Shown: piece after piece, positions 34,692 to 46,684 of the stretch
How positions within the stretch are numbered: the first letter of the stretch is position 1
Layout: every line of letters begins with the position of its first letter
Assembly (NCBI GenBank): GCA_036873135.1
Contig: JAPTYO010000005.1
Location: forward strand, 4,566,166-4,630,165
Direction: 5' to 3'
DNA length: 64,000 nt
From: Clarkia xantiana subsp. parviflora
Lineage: Eukaryota > Streptophyta > Magnoliopsida > Myrtales > Onagraceae
Position numbers and translations under genes: made by a program
The notes under the pieces: generated by a model
What the model was told of the DNA's origin: nothing
Database searches by the model: none
The model's input: only the letters and a program-made list of their open reading frames with translations

Positions 34692-36670
34692 GAGCACTTC
34701 CAATAGTTGTGTCTAGTGCCTAATGCCTAGTTCCATGTTGTAAATTTATTATTGTAGAGAGTGCCTAGTGTCTAGTGCCATTTACTGTTGGTCCCTACTG
34801 GTAATGATTAAATAGGCACTTGCATTTTCAATAGGAGTGCCTCGTTCCAAAATGGGAGTGTCTAGTTCCAATTTTTGCCACTGGACGTTGACTAGGCGCC
34901 ACTAGGCGTGACTAGGATTACTAATATTACTGTTTTGCCATTATTGAGTGAATAGTGAAGTGAGACAGTGCCTACTAGTAGGAACTCCCAAGTTACTGTT
35001 CATGTCGGTGCCAACTTTTTAATATTATTTTATTCGATTGTGTTGCTCATCTTTTTTATTGTATATATATTCGGTTACGCTAAGTCAGATAGACAAGAGC
35101 CGTAATCAGTCATTTTGAATATTATGTAACATAAATAACGACACGAACCAAAATTACTACTTTTTAACTTTGAATCAATTTCGAAATTTCCATATCTAAT
35201 TTGTTTATATGTTACCATGTTGAATAACCGTTAATTCTAAATTTTGAAATAGTATAACATTTCAAATTATTAAATATGGTAAATAATTACTACAAAATAT
35301 TATATTATTTTAATGCATATATATTTTACGCATTATATTATATTATATTATTATATGAAAGAAATATATCTTTTACGATAAATTATTATAAAAATTATAC
35401 TTTTAGAATGATGTATATATAATATATTTCTAATTTACATATATTGGAAATCATATATAAAAACACATGATTAATGCAATAATCGATTTACTAATATGAT
35501 CATGGATGTATATAAACGTGAATATGTTGATGATGTTGAATTAAGATATGTCAATCAACGTATAACAGATATACACTGATTATGGTGAAATAATAGATTC
35601 AATGAATTTGATTGATCAATGTTATTATATCAACAATTATACTTATCAATCATTCTGCATGCCGCATGAGGACTGCACCTAATAGTAATTTTACCTTGGT
35701 CAAGTAAAGTATAATTATTGCAATGAATTGACAATAGAGAACTATGGATATGCACGAACCGGTCGGGCCCGTATATGTTCCGAACTGGATTGGTACTAAT
35801 TAAAACAGTATGGTCCGGTCTGGATTGAATTTGAAATTAGCACTAAAAATTCTGGACCGATTTTGGACTGAAACTGTAAAAAAAGTCTGGTTCGGTTCAA
35901 AACTGGTCCGACCCATCGGCTTCATCTGACCTTTGGATATGGCATGCATTTTTTGGGGCATGCATTCTAGTAATGTTTATGACAATTCTATGTAATCTCA
36001 AATATATATAATTATTTATTTATTTTAGTTGACAACTTTAATTTATTGTTTTTATATTTATTGTAATGTAACTTTTAAATTATTGCAATCATTATTTAAA
36101 AAAACAATGTGCTCATTTTTATGTTATATTCATAATGTTTTTATCATTTTTAATTACAAAAGAAACGTAATATTTTTTTAAAAATAAATTATAGTACGTA
36201 AATGATAGAACTATTACCCTAAAGACGTCGACTTTCAAATTTCAGAATAACGACATACGTCGGTCAAAAGTGAAATCCAGATATTTGATTCACAATTGAT
36301 AAATTTTGACTAACTCAAAAAAATGTAAATTTTTATTAAAAAATTCAATTACATTTTTATAATTTTGTATATATTTTCCCTATTTTTTTTAATTAAAACA
36401 TCTAATACTTGAATCTCATTATTTATTAATGTCCGTATTTGTAAAAAAATATGAATATATAATTTATATATAATGCAAAAATTATATTTGAATTTATGAA
36501 ATTATGTGGGTCCCAATGTAGAAGTGGAACTTGGCCTCCACTACTGGAGAGAGTGCCAATTTTACATTGTCATTTACTGTAGTAAATACTGTAGCAGTGC
36601 CACTTTGATGAGTTGACAGTGACGTGGCTGCTGATGTGGAGGCACTTGGCACTTGCTATTGGAAGTGCTC
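34692..36670. mobile_element. Harbinger/Tourist-like non-autonomous element, 1979 bp
   Basis: The ends are GAGCACTTCCAATAG and CTATTGGAAGTGCTC, a perfect 15-bp inverted repeat, flanked by the 3-bp duplication TAA (34689-34691 and 36671-36673). The 3-bp TAA/TTA target fits the PIF/Harbinger superfamily. The interior is AT-rich and has no transposase frame. A G+C-richer block at 35755-35930 with GGTCCG units may be another small insertion. Confidence 0.75.
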
Positions 36671-36739
36671 TAAGAAAACACTTACTTGGATGTTGTTTTG
36701 TTTCAAATTCGAAACTCATTTGGGAAGTGACGTTGAGGT

Positions 36740-37151
36740 CAGGTGGTCTAATTAAAATATTTGGTCTCGCGACTCACCCATCTCCGGCGATGATTAGGCA
36801 ACCGAGGGCCCGAATCGGACCTCCTTGGCTCAGGTCGGGGGGCATCACTGACCCATCGGCGGCCTTGTGCCGGATCCGGTGAGGAGTTTATTTTGGACCA
36901 ATTGTAGTTTTAACTTTTTACTTGGTCGTGTGAGGGACACACTATCAACCATGGTAGTTTTGGAGTTTAAATTTTTAACACCTCACATGTCAAGCACTTG
37001 ACACAATTCTGTTACATTTAACTACAGTTTTGGACGGAGAGACCAAATTTGACAAAATTAAAACCTTAGACACTTTAGTTTAACATTTGAAACTTCAGAC
37101 ACCTGATTTTAACATAAGGCAAACATTTGACAGTTTTTTAGTTATTAACCC
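36740..37151. mobile_element. Mutator-like MITE, family A copy 6 (truncated, degenerate)
   Basis: Only the core and right arm are recognisable: GTGTGAGGGACACAC, CACATGTCAAGCACTTG, GACGGAGAGACC and the end TTAGTTATTAACCC at 37151. The left arm is gone, and the left edge given is approximate. Divergence from the other copies marks it as older. Confidence 0.6.
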
Positions 37152-37198
37152 TAAAAAATATGCATAATCAACACTTTTATAAAAGATGTGGTGCGAGT

Positions 37199-37513
37199 TA
37201 GGGCTAAGCAGGAAAACCCGAAAGCCCGAAAAACCCGTCTCGAGCCCGTCCCGAATAGACCCGAGCCCGAGCGGGCGGGACTTTTATTTTCAATTCGGGC
37301 TCGGGCTCGGGCTTTTGTGACAAAATCCCGAAAAGCCCGAGCCCGTCCCGAATTTTTTTTAATACTATATAAATATATATATTCCCACTAACTATAGTTA
37401 GTATCTAACCATCTTCCTCCATATTCGATTTTTTTTTTTTTTTTTTTTTTTTTCAGATTTTTTGTTAAAATTCGGGCTCGGGTAAAAGCCCGCCCGTCCC
37501 GAGCTCACCCCTA
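37199..37513. mobile_element. hAT-type foldback MITE with 8-bp duplication
   Basis: The ends are TAGGGCTAAGCAGG and GAGCTCACCCCTA, flanked by a perfect 8-bp duplication GTGCGAGT (37191-37198 and 37514-37521). The body has inverted runs of AAGCCCGA/TCGGGCTT and a long T tract at 37430-37453. The 8-bp target and TAGGG terminus fit hAT elements. Confidence 0.85.
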
Positions 37514-37635
37514 GTGCGAGTGCATAGTATTTTAAACATGTTACAAGTGTTATTCATTTGACCTGGACTGGAAGCTTTGTAAATGAAGTAGAAAATGAGC
37601 ATTCTCACCACATTTACAAGTCTAAACAAATTAAA

Positions 37636-38431
37636 GGGTTTATAGGTCTTTTGATACCATATGTTTGCCCACTTTTGGTACCACATGTTTGGTTTTGTCT
37701 ATTTTTATTACCATATGTTTGTCAATTGTATAATTTTGGTCCGACCGTTAGTTGACCGTTAAAGTTGACCGTTAAATAGTCACGTGACTTGCACATGCCT
37801 AGCACCAAATTTTGATTTTGTTCAGTTTAGTCCTCAAATTTTTTATCCTAACTTTTTATTTTTGCAATTTAGCTCTTAAACATTTTCAACCACACCCTAG
37901 GGCTAAATCTAAATAGCCATGGTCCGACTCATGGCTAGGGTCACTAGACCCGGGCGACCCTAACCATGGTCTGACCTAGCCATGGGTCATAGCTAGGTTA
38001 ATTTAGCAATTGGGTACAATTGACCCAATTGGACCCTAATGCTAAATTGACCTAGCCATGGTCCGACCCATGTCTAAGTCGAACCATGGTTAGATTCGCC
38101 CGGGTCCGATGACCCTAGCCGTGGTACGACCTGGGTCGGAGCATGGCTAGATCAATTTAGTCTTAAGTTCCGGTTGAAAATGTTTAATGGCTAAATTGCA
38201 AAAATAAAAAGTTAGGACAAAAAAATTGAGGACTAAACTGAACAAAATCAAAATTTGGGGCTAGGCATGTGCAAGTCACGTGACTATTTAACAGTCAACT
38301 CTAACGGTCAACTAACGGTCGGACCAAAAGTATACAATTGGCAAACGTATGGTACCAAAAATAGGCAAAATCAAACATGTACCAAAATCCAAAAGTGAGC
38401 AAAAATAAGGTACCAAAAGACCTATAAACCT
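37636..38431. mobile_element. Mutator-like MITE, family B copy 2
   Basis: The 796-bp element starts GGGTTTATAGGTCTTTTG and ends CAAAAGACCTATAAACCT-like, flanked by CAAATTAAA (37627-37635) and CATATTAAA (38432-38440), an 8-of-9 match. Arms contain GTTGACCGTTAAATAGTCACGTGAC and its inverse. The core is a palindromic array of CATGGTCCGACC units. Confidence 0.85.
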
Positions 38432-38714
38432 CATATTAAATCCTTGCACATAACTCAAAACAAATGGCATAATTTGTTAGGTAGCATCCTTGCACATAAC
38501 TCAAAACAAATGGCATAATTTGTTAGGTAGCACTTACACAAATTTATTATGAGGCAGTAGTAATTCAGGTCTCTTACATTTGCAAAAGCTGAACATGACC
38601 ATACCCTTGTTCTTAAGATAATAACAAAACAAAAGAAAGGACATCAACAACCGCACTGCTCGTACGTAAAAGCAGAAGCATTGTAATCAATAGAAGGCTG
38701 GTTGTTGGTACCTT
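38432..38714. other. 3' flank of the NDUFB8 gene
   Basis: A direct duplication of about 50 bp is visible at 38450-38530 (GCATCCTTGCACATAACTCA twice). The rest should be the 3' untranslated region of the adjacent gene. Confidence 0.55.
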
Positions 38715-40203
38715 CTATGGCTCACCTCCGAGCTCCACCCGCAAATTGTCATATGGATAAACTTTTGGTGCCTGAATCAATCAAGGAAAACGTTGATGAC
38801 AAGTAACCATTATAAACCATCTCAATTACAACATCTCCTATGCATGTCAGAACCTACATGTTTTACACGAAATTCAGCTTCTACGATTAATACAATTCTA
38901 AGTAAAAACTTTTTCAGTAATATCAACTTAACTTACTACTCAAAAGTGAAACACTTTTCTGAATTTTATGTCGGGAGGGGAGGGAGGCGTATATCTCACA
39001 GCCATCTATCTGCATACTCTCATGTATAGATAAGGAACTTAAACAAGATTCACATATGCTCAAGTCCAAGGGGTTTCATATACGGAATGTGTGTGAATTA
39101 ATAACAGTGACAGTGGTTGAAAACTATCCTCTCCACAGCTCATTAGTCATATAAGAGGGTAATATGTTGTTAAAAGCGGTAGATGCACTGAGGCGCAATA
39201 TTTTTAGTTCCACAAAAGGCGCTAGCCTTATTGAATGAGACGCACCTGATTTATAACATGTTATAAGATACAAGTACCATTTATAATGGTCCAATGAAAA
39301 TTTTAATCATATAGAAAAGAGAAATTCGGCAAACATAGTGTAAAAGACAGTTTAACTAAATACAGTTAGCCTTATACCAAAATTCACTCTGCAACCTAAC
39401 AGTTTCTACTTGTTAGTTTTTAGTGAACCCAAATGTTAAGAGAATCTATAGTGATGACAACAAGTTGTCCCAAAAATTGCTCCCAAAAGTATAGCATAAG
39501 GGTGTTTCAACATTTCTGTGTACAGTTGAACTGAGGCTTAAGGCCTAGGGTGTTAAACATTTGTTTGTCTACTACTTTTTAGCTGGCCTAATATGGTGGG
39601 TCTGCCCATAATTTTTTGATTAAAAGAAATTAGCACTAACAGATGTGGTCTCCAACGAAATGCAATTATCAGCAGATGACGCGGAAAGAATCACATTAAA
39701 TCTGTTAACTTACAAATGGTATCTTGGATGCCTTATCATTCCACACTGTCAAGAGCCCCAGTGATGCAAAAAATCCCAAACCTCCGCAGAGCCATGCCAA
39801 TGCTTCATACTGCCATGTGAGATAGCGAAGATGAACAACAATTGGCAGATATGTAATCAAATTAGTGAGAAATATTATTAAAACCTTTCCGACTGTATCA
39901 GCAATCCTATCAACGCAGGGCTCCGGGAACGGGGTACCATTGTCCCAAATGAGCTCATCGTTCACGGGGAGCTAAATCACGAAACAAGCATTTCAGAAAT
40001 TAATTTACATATTAACTTGGAAAATTGAGAGAATTAGGTTTTTGGAGAGAAATGAAAATGGTCACCGGCTTGTCAGGAACGATGTGCTTGCCGACGGGGA
40101 GGCCCATGCCGGACCGGAGACGAAGAGAGGAAGTGACGGAGCGGGAAACAACGCCGTTTCCGCCCATGATTCTAGAAGCCACGCCACTCAGTCGACCTGC
40201 CAT
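38715..40203 (-). CDS. Mitochondrial complex I subunit NDUFB8 (plant type)
   Basis: Four minus-strand exons join in frame: 40203-40066, 39971-39885, 39809-39714, 38771-38715, giving 378 bp and 125 residues. The product is an accessory membrane-arm subunit of NADH:ubiquinone oxidoreductase in the inner mitochondrial membrane. The sequence MAGRLSGVASRIMGGNGVV at the N-terminus, GMGLPVGKHIVPDKP, FPEPCVDRIADTVGKYEAL and the C-terminal VYPYDNLRVELGGEP closely match plant NDUFB8. One membrane segment (WLCGGLGFFASLGLLTV) is visible. The Arg-rich N-terminus should direct mitochondrial import. All splice sites are GT-AG and no lesion is seen. Confidence 0.96.
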
Positions 40204-41073
40204 ATCTCGATCTTTAGATACAAGCTTTCTTTCTTCTGGAATGAATGGATCCTTCCTTCCGAGTAGAGAATTCTTTTCTTTCTTTTCTTTTGTTTTGTGA
40301 ACAGTAGAGAAGAAGAGATCCATCCTACTTCTCTAAATGGATGGCATTCTTCTTTTCCGCAGGGAGCGGAAACAACTATTGGGCTTAGCCCCACATTAGT
40401 TGGGCTCAGTGTATTTTGCTACGTCAACTATACGAAGTTTTTATTATTTATTTTTTTCCACCGGGTGTTTAGGTTAGGTGGGATGGTCAGGAATCGAGCC
40501 ATTTGTAATTGTGGACCGACCGATTCCAAACAGACTAGGTCTAAACAAAGTGAACAAGTATAAAACACCGTGATTATTTATGCAAAATAGGTTTTGAACT
40601 ATTTTTTAAAATTTAGTGCAAACCTTTATTAAAAACCACCGTTCAATTCGGTTCATAACCGAACGAGGACGGTTTTTTTCAAAACAATTCAGAACCATGA
40701 AAATAAATATGTCCAGTGCGGACTGAAATCATTAAAAACAGGTAAAGTCTGTGTTCAAAAAGGGTGGTGCTTAGTGGTATATTTCAGTGACAAATCAAAT
40801 GCAGCAGAAGAAAGATTATGACATTTATTTACTAGTCATCCATCTTAGACAAGTCACAACAGTAACCACTACTACATCATAAAAATAACTAAATGGATAG
40901 AAAAGAATGAATGAAAGAAAGAAGGTTAAAATAAAAAAGAGAAATAATAAAAAGGAAGAAGTCATGGATTGCAGAAGCCACATCTCATCATCACTTGGCA
41001 GCTGCAAAGATCAAGCAAGCAAGGGAGCTCGCCTTCCTTCCATAACAATATAAGTCTTCTTCTCTCCATAAAC

Positions 41074-41113
<40 letters not shown>

Positions 41114-41255
41114 CCCACCCACCCCCACCTCTCTCTCTATATATATTTCACAAGTTTGTTTCACCATTGCCGTGCCTGCCATTTCAAGGCTTGATTGGAA
41201 ACAAAAAGAGTAAGGAGATGAAGTGGATGATTTAACTACAGTGGCTGACCCGTTG
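40204..41255. other. Intergenic: NDUFB8 upstream and VAP27 3' flank
   Basis: Proximal to NDUFB8 is a CT/TTC-rich leader (40255-40310). The remainder includes a (TA)n microsatellite at about 41068-41110 next to a CCCACC tract, and should contain the VAP27 3' untranslated region. No further gene is apparent. Confidence 0.45.
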
Positions 41256-43984
41256 TTATTTCTTAAGGAGAAAACCCAAGATTATGCCCACCAACCCAAT
41301 AAGTATTACAAACTTGAATGACATACCACCTCCACCTTCACGCCCCACAACTTCCTACACAAACACACTTTGTTATTCTATAATAACATCAACTAACTGC
41401 TTACATGTAAAGTACTAATTAGCAACACAACTTCATCATAAGTGTCGCAATCTGATGTTAACTCAATAAACTACTAAGTGGACAAGACAAAAAGACACTA
41501 TTCTAAGCAAAACAGGCTAAAGAATATTATTACCAAAGGTTGCTTAGAGATGATGTGTTTGCTTCTTTCATTAACTTCAACAGCCCTATTTTCTTGCATT
41601 ACAGGTTTTACTTGTTAGTAAATGCACTTTCTGTCCACCCGCCGTACAAATATTCCATTTCTTTTGCTGAGTTGGATAAAATTGTGCTACTTTGGCTGTG
41701 GAATTTGTTTACTTACTGTTTTACTAATAAATTACTAATCCATGTCTTCCTTATTTCAAAGGATAGAGCCGTAGTTCATTGGCAATCAATTTCATGATAT
41801 AAGTGGAGTTACCATTCCAAAAAAAGGAGGTGGGGATAACAAAGATGAGTACATACATAAAACATGGTATCTTATATAAACTCACCAGTTCTTGGCGCAA
41901 CTTGTTGTTTTGTTGGACTGCACTATTTTTCTCCTCGGTCAACTTTGAAATAAGAGCTCTTGCCTAGATACAATTGGATTATTTAGTAACACAAAACATG
42001 CCATACATATCATGCAAAGCATTTGTGTCCTTGCACATAATGAGGGCAGTTCTTTTCTTAAAATGAACACAAAAGTTGACTGAACCAAATCCTATAGAGC
42101 AAACTCATGCAAAAATGCACAGAGATGACCTCAGAATATAAATTGTGGTACCCTGAAGGATCCCATCATCACCACGATCTTTGGTGATGTTCAAAGTTCC
42201 ATAATAATGTCCAAGTATTCAACACACAGGATGATGAAACTGAACATTCTAAGTGTAATTCAAAATTTAATTGATCAATACTCAGAACCACAGTACCTTC
42301 TATTCCACATCATAGAGATAAAATTACCACTTCTAAGAAGAGACGGAAATGATGAGGAGAAATATCAGCATTTGCCAACCTATTATATTATGTCATTTGA
42401 TATGGCAATCCATCCAGCTCTTACCAGACATCAGCTTATGGAAAAAGATGCATGATAGTAGCAGATGCGGAGAAACAAAGAAAAATGCACGAAAAGAAGT
42501 TGCCATATTGTAGAGAAAGTTAGTAATTACAAGCATGATTGAACTGAGTGCAACATACCTACATCTTCCAATTTTGAAAGCATTAGAAGGAAAATGCAGC
42601 ATTCTAAAGAATTACTTACTTCTGGTGACTTATCATGACTATCAACGAACGCCCTGTTAACCTGTCGCAACAAATAATATGTATTAATTATATCTGAAGG
42701 TGGCAGCTAAGTGCAAGACTGCAGCAGTGTTAGTCACAGTCAGTAAGTCAGCTGCATAAATATTGTGTCACAGGAAATTTAAACATGGAACAAATTAATA
42801 TAATTAATTATTGGTTGACTATCCGAATACATGCTTATAGAAGATATATCAGAAGATTCAGAACCACTAACATTTCCATTATCCGACACAGAACCCCTTG
42901 GTGAAGAACCTTCCTCAGATCCTTCTGGTACTGGAGAAGGTGGCTGAGGTGGTGCCACATAAACCACCTTCAACTTGCATTCTTCAACAACATGGCCTGC
43001 CTCCTTATTGAACTGGCCACATCAACAAAAATTCAATAACATTATGTTACAAGGAAAGCTCAACATAAGAGGCAGAATGTTTACCATTTCAGCAGTAATA
43101 TCCTTGGGAGTTATTCCATCATTAACTCTTACACTCTGTAGGAGAAACTTGTCCTTGCATTGCATGTCTGGAGGAGCCTCCTTTTGTGCTTGCATTGTTA
43201 CTAAACACAGAATCATAAAGATCAAAACTGGCAAATCAATGAAGAGAACAGAATCTTCTTCCAACTGTGAACAAATAAAAGTCGGCAAACCATCTCTCTT
43301 ACAGCAGTACTCTCAGTACCTATAACATCGCAAGTGGACCGAGGCAATACAACTCCCGTGTTCGGGCGGACACAGTATTTCTTTGGATTGGTAGTTTTAA
43401 CCTGAGATAACGATTTACCATATAAGTATGGAGATAGACAATACCAACAAGCCAGTCTAAGTGGGATAAGATAAACTAGCAAATCCTCTAATGTTGCCAA
43501 CTACGCCTTGTTATAGATTAATTAATATCTCTACCTAATCAACCACAGCAATAAGAGCTCCCTTATGTAAAAAATTCATGTTGGGAACCCGAATCAATCT
43601 AATCATATTGATCTAGTAGTATAACGCTGACAGGCAGGGCAGGGAATTTGACCCTGCTTAACTACAACAATTCAATTATATGGTTGAAAAGATGCGGAGA
43701 ATGCATAACCGACAAAGTACGCAATTCAAAAGAGAAGCATAGATAGAAAACGACGTTACCTTGAAAGCTACATAGCTGTCCGTCTTGTTCGATAACTGGA
43801 GGGAACAAGAGATCTGCTTCTTCAGTTCGACTAATCAAATCAAACAAGCAACAAAATAAAACCAAACAATCACATCCTATACTAGCTAGGACACAGTAAA
43901 AAAAAAAAAAACAATCCAAGCAAGCAATTCACATGCAAACTTAAGCTCCGAAGGATCGATACTGAGCAGCTCGCCCGTGCTCAT
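41256..43984 (-). CDS. Vesicle-associated protein of the VAP27 family
   Basis: Eight minus-strand exons join in frame: 43984-43933, 43830-43760, 43401-43320, 43200-43085, 43012-42831, 42653-42620, 41963-41886, 41354-41256, giving 714 bp and 237 residues. An N-terminal MSP domain (about 8-125) carries LSIDPSELKF, KKQISCSLQLSNKTDSYVAF and TTNPKKYCVRPNTGVV. A Ser/Pro/Glu-rich linker follows, then a coiled coil (ISKLTEEKNSAVQQNNKLRQ) and a C-terminal membrane anchor (FKFVILIGLVGIILGFLLKK). The family anchors FFAT-type proteins at the ER and forms ER-plasma membrane and endocytic contact sites. Exon 6 needs the acceptor inside GTTAACAG rather than the one upstream to stay in frame. Confidence 0.95.
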
Positions 43985-44250
43985 CTTCGACAACAATCAA
44001 CGGTTTCCACCGAACGGAATTGCGGAAAATGAACAGAAGCGGATCCCGAAGATCCTCTGAGTGGAAAGTGAATTGAGTTTTTTTAGGAGAGGGGATGAAT
44101 GAATTATTGAATGATTGATGCTTTCTTTAAACGGAGCGGGGAGCAAAACTGCATCTAATTTCTTCTCTAGGGAAAGGTATGAAATCTAGTATTAATTAAG
44201 GTTTGTAAGAAAAAAAGCCATTTTAATATTTGTGTATGCTTTTTTTCGTT
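43985..44250 (-). promoter_or_regulatory. Upstream region of the VAP27 gene
   Basis: 266 bp lie between the start codon and a truncated MITE. No specific element was recognised. Confidence 0.3.
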
Positions 44251-44880
44251 GGGTTGAAGGGTTTTTTCGTATCAGAATATTTGATATCATATGTTTTATT
44301 TTGTAGGCTTTTGATATTATAAATTTGTATTTTAAAGGTTTTTTTGTGCATCTGTTAGTCAACTGTCAAGTTTGACTGTTAAATACGTTTATTTTATTTA
44401 ATTTAGTCCTCCAATTTATAAGTCGAACTTTTTTTTTTTACAATTTAGTCCCTAAAAAAACTCAATTGAACCCTAGGATCCAATTGACCTAAGCATGGTG
44501 CGACCCATGACTGGGTCGTTCAGGTCCGGCGACCCGAGCCGTGGTCTGACCTAGCCATGGGTCGCACCATGGCTGGATCAAATTGAACCGTATGGTCCAA
44601 TTGACCTAGGCATGGTGCACCCATGACTGAGTCGTCCAGATTCGGCGACCCGAACCGTGGTCTGACCCACCCATGGGTCGCACCATGGCTGGTTCAGACC
44701 ACGACTAGGGTTGCCGGACCTAGGCGACCAGAATCGTGGTCTGACTCATCAATGGATTGCACCACGGCTGGGTCAATTGGACTCAAGGGTTCCACTGACC
44801 CAACCATTGCGCGACCCATGATTAGGTCAGACCACGACTCGAGTCGCCGAACCTGGGCATTAAGAATGAACTATCGTGGT
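44251..44880. mobile_element. Mutator-like MITE, family B copy 3 (right arm lost)
   Basis: The left end GGGTTGAAGGGTTTTTTCG and arm GTTTGACTGTTAAATACG, TTTAGTCCTCCAATTTATA match family B. The core (44470-44850) is an array of CATGGTGCGACCC / GGGTCGCACCATG units. No right arm follows, so the element was truncated; the right edge is approximate. Confidence 0.65.
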
Positions 44881-44949
44881 CATACCACAGCTCATGTCAC
44901 CATAATAGTTCATTAGGGTGGTGATTCACTTATTTCTTCATGATTATCT

Positions 44950-45205
44950 TAGGGCTGGCAATTCGTGCGTGTTCGTGTCGTGCTAGCTTCATGTCGTATT
45001 CTGGGGGTCGGCCCAAACCCGGCCCAACATGAAAAATCAGCATGAAAACCTAGAATAAATTGAATAAAAATCAAATATAAAAATTTTTAAACTAAAATTT
45101 TAAAATTATCGTGTCGTGCCGTGTCATCAATATCAAATCCAAACCCGTAATTTTCGTGTCGTGTTCGTGTCGGCCCATCGTGCCGGGCCCAAATTGCCAG
45201 CCCTA
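44950..45205. mobile_element. hAT-type MITE, 256 bp
   Basis: Ends are TAGGGCTGGCAATT and AATTGCCAGCCCTA, a 14-bp perfect inverted repeat apart from flanking drift. The 8-bp duplication is GATTATCT (44942-44949) and GATTGTCT (45206-45213), 7 of 8 matching. The arms carry CGTGTCGTG repeats. Confidence 0.85.
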
Positions 45206-46684
45206 GATTGTCTGCAGGTAGAACTCTTTCTGCAACTTCCTAAAAATAACCTGACATGGCGGTGTTTTTTAAGCTTGAGTGCACCTTACTTTAGAGCAAT
45301 TAAAAGGGCAGCGTCATGGCTGCAACTTTTTGGAGCCACCACACCATGCTATGGCCAGACTTTCTCAACATAACAATGATATTTCGAGGACTAAAATTCA
45401 ACCATAACCATTTCCTTCATTTGTCATACGACTCGGTTTAACAATATTTGCAGTTCTGCTGATTGGGTCAAAGGCACACCCCACGAATTCCCTGTGTGAC
45501 CAAAATGTTAGTCGCTGTTGTGTTTGGAACAAGAGTTAGCTTTAGTGGCAAGTTTCTGTATGTTGACACTTTTTTTTATATACTTTTGGTGTACCGTTGT
45601 TGCTTGATTATATTGGGTAGGAGGTGATTAGGAGATTAGAAATGAAGTCTTCATTGATTATTTTGTGTGGATTTTTGGTCTTTTGAAAGGAAGAAGGTTG
45701 AGGTGTTGGTTTTCTTGGTTGAGAATTTAGATCTACTTACCATGAAACAGTGCATTAATATCATTATATTATATAGTTAGTCATTTTGGATATATGGCTG
45801 TTTGATTCTTACAAAAGCGCGTCTTATTATTGTATATTGTTATCTTATTATTATTATTTAATGTTATCTAATTGCCGCGCGGGTTGAGTACCCTAGTAAT
45901 AATAAAATCATATTACAAAACACATATTTGTATTATAGCACAAGCAACTTAACATTACATTACTTGACTAACATTAAATCCCACATCTCAATTAATATCC
46001 ATCAGCTCAAACACACCCTTAAGTAGATATTTTTAAGGAGAGATGATACAGTGTCTGAATTTGGTGTTCCTCCAAGTTACGAATCAGAGACAATGGCAGT
46101 TGTAATAACCAACAACTTTTAGGATTTTTATTTTTCCTCTCACAATCGGAACTTGGAGGAACATTCTAGTAGGAATGTATAGCATTTCCGATTTTTAAGA
46201 TAGTACTTTGCAGGTCGGAATAACAATATTTGTTAGTTTAGGATTCTCACAAATAATCTTGATAAATTAGGAAATTTGACATGAAAAAAATGTAAACAAA
46301 TAAACAAACACCAAATTTCAACATATATAAAACCTCATACAGTTTATTAGTAAAAAATGGAGAATAAACCTTGAATAAAAATAGATAAACGTGAATGAAT
46401 GTCTAAATACTGAATTACCAACTCTCTTTTTCTTCTTCTTCAGGATAGTAACAAGGAACTGACTGACCTTACAACTTTCTTCTTATTAATAATGCTGACT
46501 AGTAAAAGTGAGTGTGTGACTATTGACTAGACCAGAAATGCAACATACTAACTTCCATGCAATGCAATGATGCATGGTAACAATACATTCAAAACTGAAC
46601 AATCCATCAATTTCACAGGCCGCCCAAACAAAGCTCCAAATGCTCTCAAAGCAGCAGCAGAAGCAGCTACTACTAGCATTCAGT
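45206..46684. other. Noncoding stretch with a possible Helitron 3' end
   Basis: GCCGCGCGGG followed by CTAGT at 45893-45897 resembles a Helitron terminus, but the hairpin is short. An inverted pair GTTCCTCCAAGTT / AACTTGGAGGAAC at about 46069-46165 may be a small MITE. The last 300 bp should contain the 3' untranslated region of the J-protein gene. Confidence 0.35.
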
